Shown piece by piece: positions 63,567 to 64,000 of a stretch of DNA of 64,000 nucleotides. Numbering within the stretch: position 1 is the stretch's first letter; each line of letters opens with the position of its first letter. The notes beneath the pieces are model-generated. The model ran no database searches, had not been told where the DNA came from, and worked only from the letters and a program-made list of their open reading frames with translations. The stretch comes from Bacillus thuringiensis. Lineage in GTDB: Bacteria; Bacillota; Bacilli; Bacillales; Bacillaceae_G. The position numbers were made by a program, and so were the translations under genes. Location of the stretch: NCBI RefSeq assembly GCF_014932895.1, contig NZ_JACYOF010000004.1:186001-250000 (forward strand), written 5' to 3'.

Positions 63567-63709
63567 TAGGGGTAAGGTATTCTATGCGAATCATAGAAGT
63601 CTTATTACATTTTATTATATAGAATATATTGGAATAAATGTTTATATTACTCATTATAATTGTGAAAATCTTATGAATTTTCTATTTTTATGTATTTTTA
63701 TACCGTAAT

Positions 63710-63855
63710 TAGCAGTCCTTAAGATTCCAAACCAAAAATTCAGCGAATGAAAAGTAAGATAGGTGAAGGGAGGGCTACCCAGTAAAGCCCGTTTGGTGTG
63801 AGCCAATATGCACTGAGGAATGGACAATCCTTGACTAATCAAAATTTCACTCTCT
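63710..63855 (+). repeat. Degenerate bcr1-like repeat
   Basis: Recognisable blocks: CAGTCCTTAAGATTCC, CCAAAAATTCAGCGAA, AAAGCCCGTTTGG, GACTAATCAAAATTTCACT. No clean TTTAT ends. The oldest copy in the window. The rest of 63567-64000 shows no gene; the AGGTGG at 63992 suggests one starts just beyond the edge. Confidence 0.65.
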
Positions 63856-64000
63856 ACGAATATTAGTTTCTGTTTTTAATTGAAAAATAAAATTTGTTCG
63901 AATAATTATTCTACAGCTATATACCTATCCCCACATTCTTCGTATAATGGAGAAGTATGAATTTTGAATTTGTATTAATTTTACATATTGAGGTGGAAAA

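Noticed and set aside
1-64000. tRNA or rRNA genes
   Set aside because: I looked for cloverleaf-like and TTCGA-arm sequences and saw none; only the T-box and TPP leaders are structured RNAs I can support.

Overview
The window is AT-rich, dense with Gram-positive Shine-Dalgarno sites, and carries several copies of a ~158 bp repeat that begins TTTATCCCGC and ends GTTTCACTTTAT. From memory this is bcr1, the repeat specific to the Bacillus cereus group. Spore genes (sleB, ypeB, a YlaJ-type lipoprotein, a CwlJ paralogue, a GerPA/PF-type protein, an exosporium leader/collagen gene) and a T-box leader for class I LysRS agree. I read it as a chromosomal segment of a B. cereus-group strain.

Layout. 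1-2.2 kb: kynU(partial)-kynB-kynA, tryptophan to anthranilate. 2.3-8.9 kb: serine hydrolase, membrane protein, the germination operon sleB-ypeB-ylaJ-like, small lipoprotein, GNAT, DUF1697. 9.5-11 kb: a two-gene actin-like (ParM/Alp) plus ribbon-helix-helix operon. 11-15.2 kb: hydrolase, deletion scar joining two broken genes, SMP-30 protein, and an intact T-box leader in front of a gutted lysK. 15.2-29.5 kb: cwlJ paralogue, acetamidase, Bce-type two-component system, LysR gene with a nonsense codon, aldo/keto reductase, VmlR-like ABC-F gene behind an attenuator, broken GNAT, Bce-type ABC transporter with a matching operator, lipase. 29.6-33.2 kb: homoserine dehydrogenase, DdlR-like regulator and ddl.

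33.2-47.8 kb is an accessory, gene-poor stretch. It holds two related integrase remnants, each beside a 79 bp att-like copy, plus endolysin, MazG, BcrC and exosporium pseudogenes. It also has a Gln-rich protein with sixteen exact 24 bp repeats, about twenty intergenic hairpins and several tiny genes.

47.9-64 kb: TPP riboswitch and tenA, an orphan gene that looks like a prokaryotic PIWI of the pPIWI_RE type (49.2-51.6 kb), small membrane proteins, a DUF1835 protein, a CYP107-like P450, an attenuator-controlled MFS efflux plus Vat acetyltransferase operon, a DUF1540 gene whose ribosome site lies in a hairpin, a PadR/CYP106 divergent pair, a cysteine dioxygenase-like protein and a Cof-type phosphatase.

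Main themes: spore germination and coat; resistance to ribosome-targeting and cell-wall antibiotics (VmlR, MFS/Vat, Bce module, Ddl), two of these genes behind leaders with the same three-codon upstream ORF; and decay around a nested integration site. The strongest candidates for new biology are the orphan pPIWI_RE gene, the twin MIN-stop attenuators, the chromosomal actin/RHH operon and the repeated hairpin-plus-30-bp modules.
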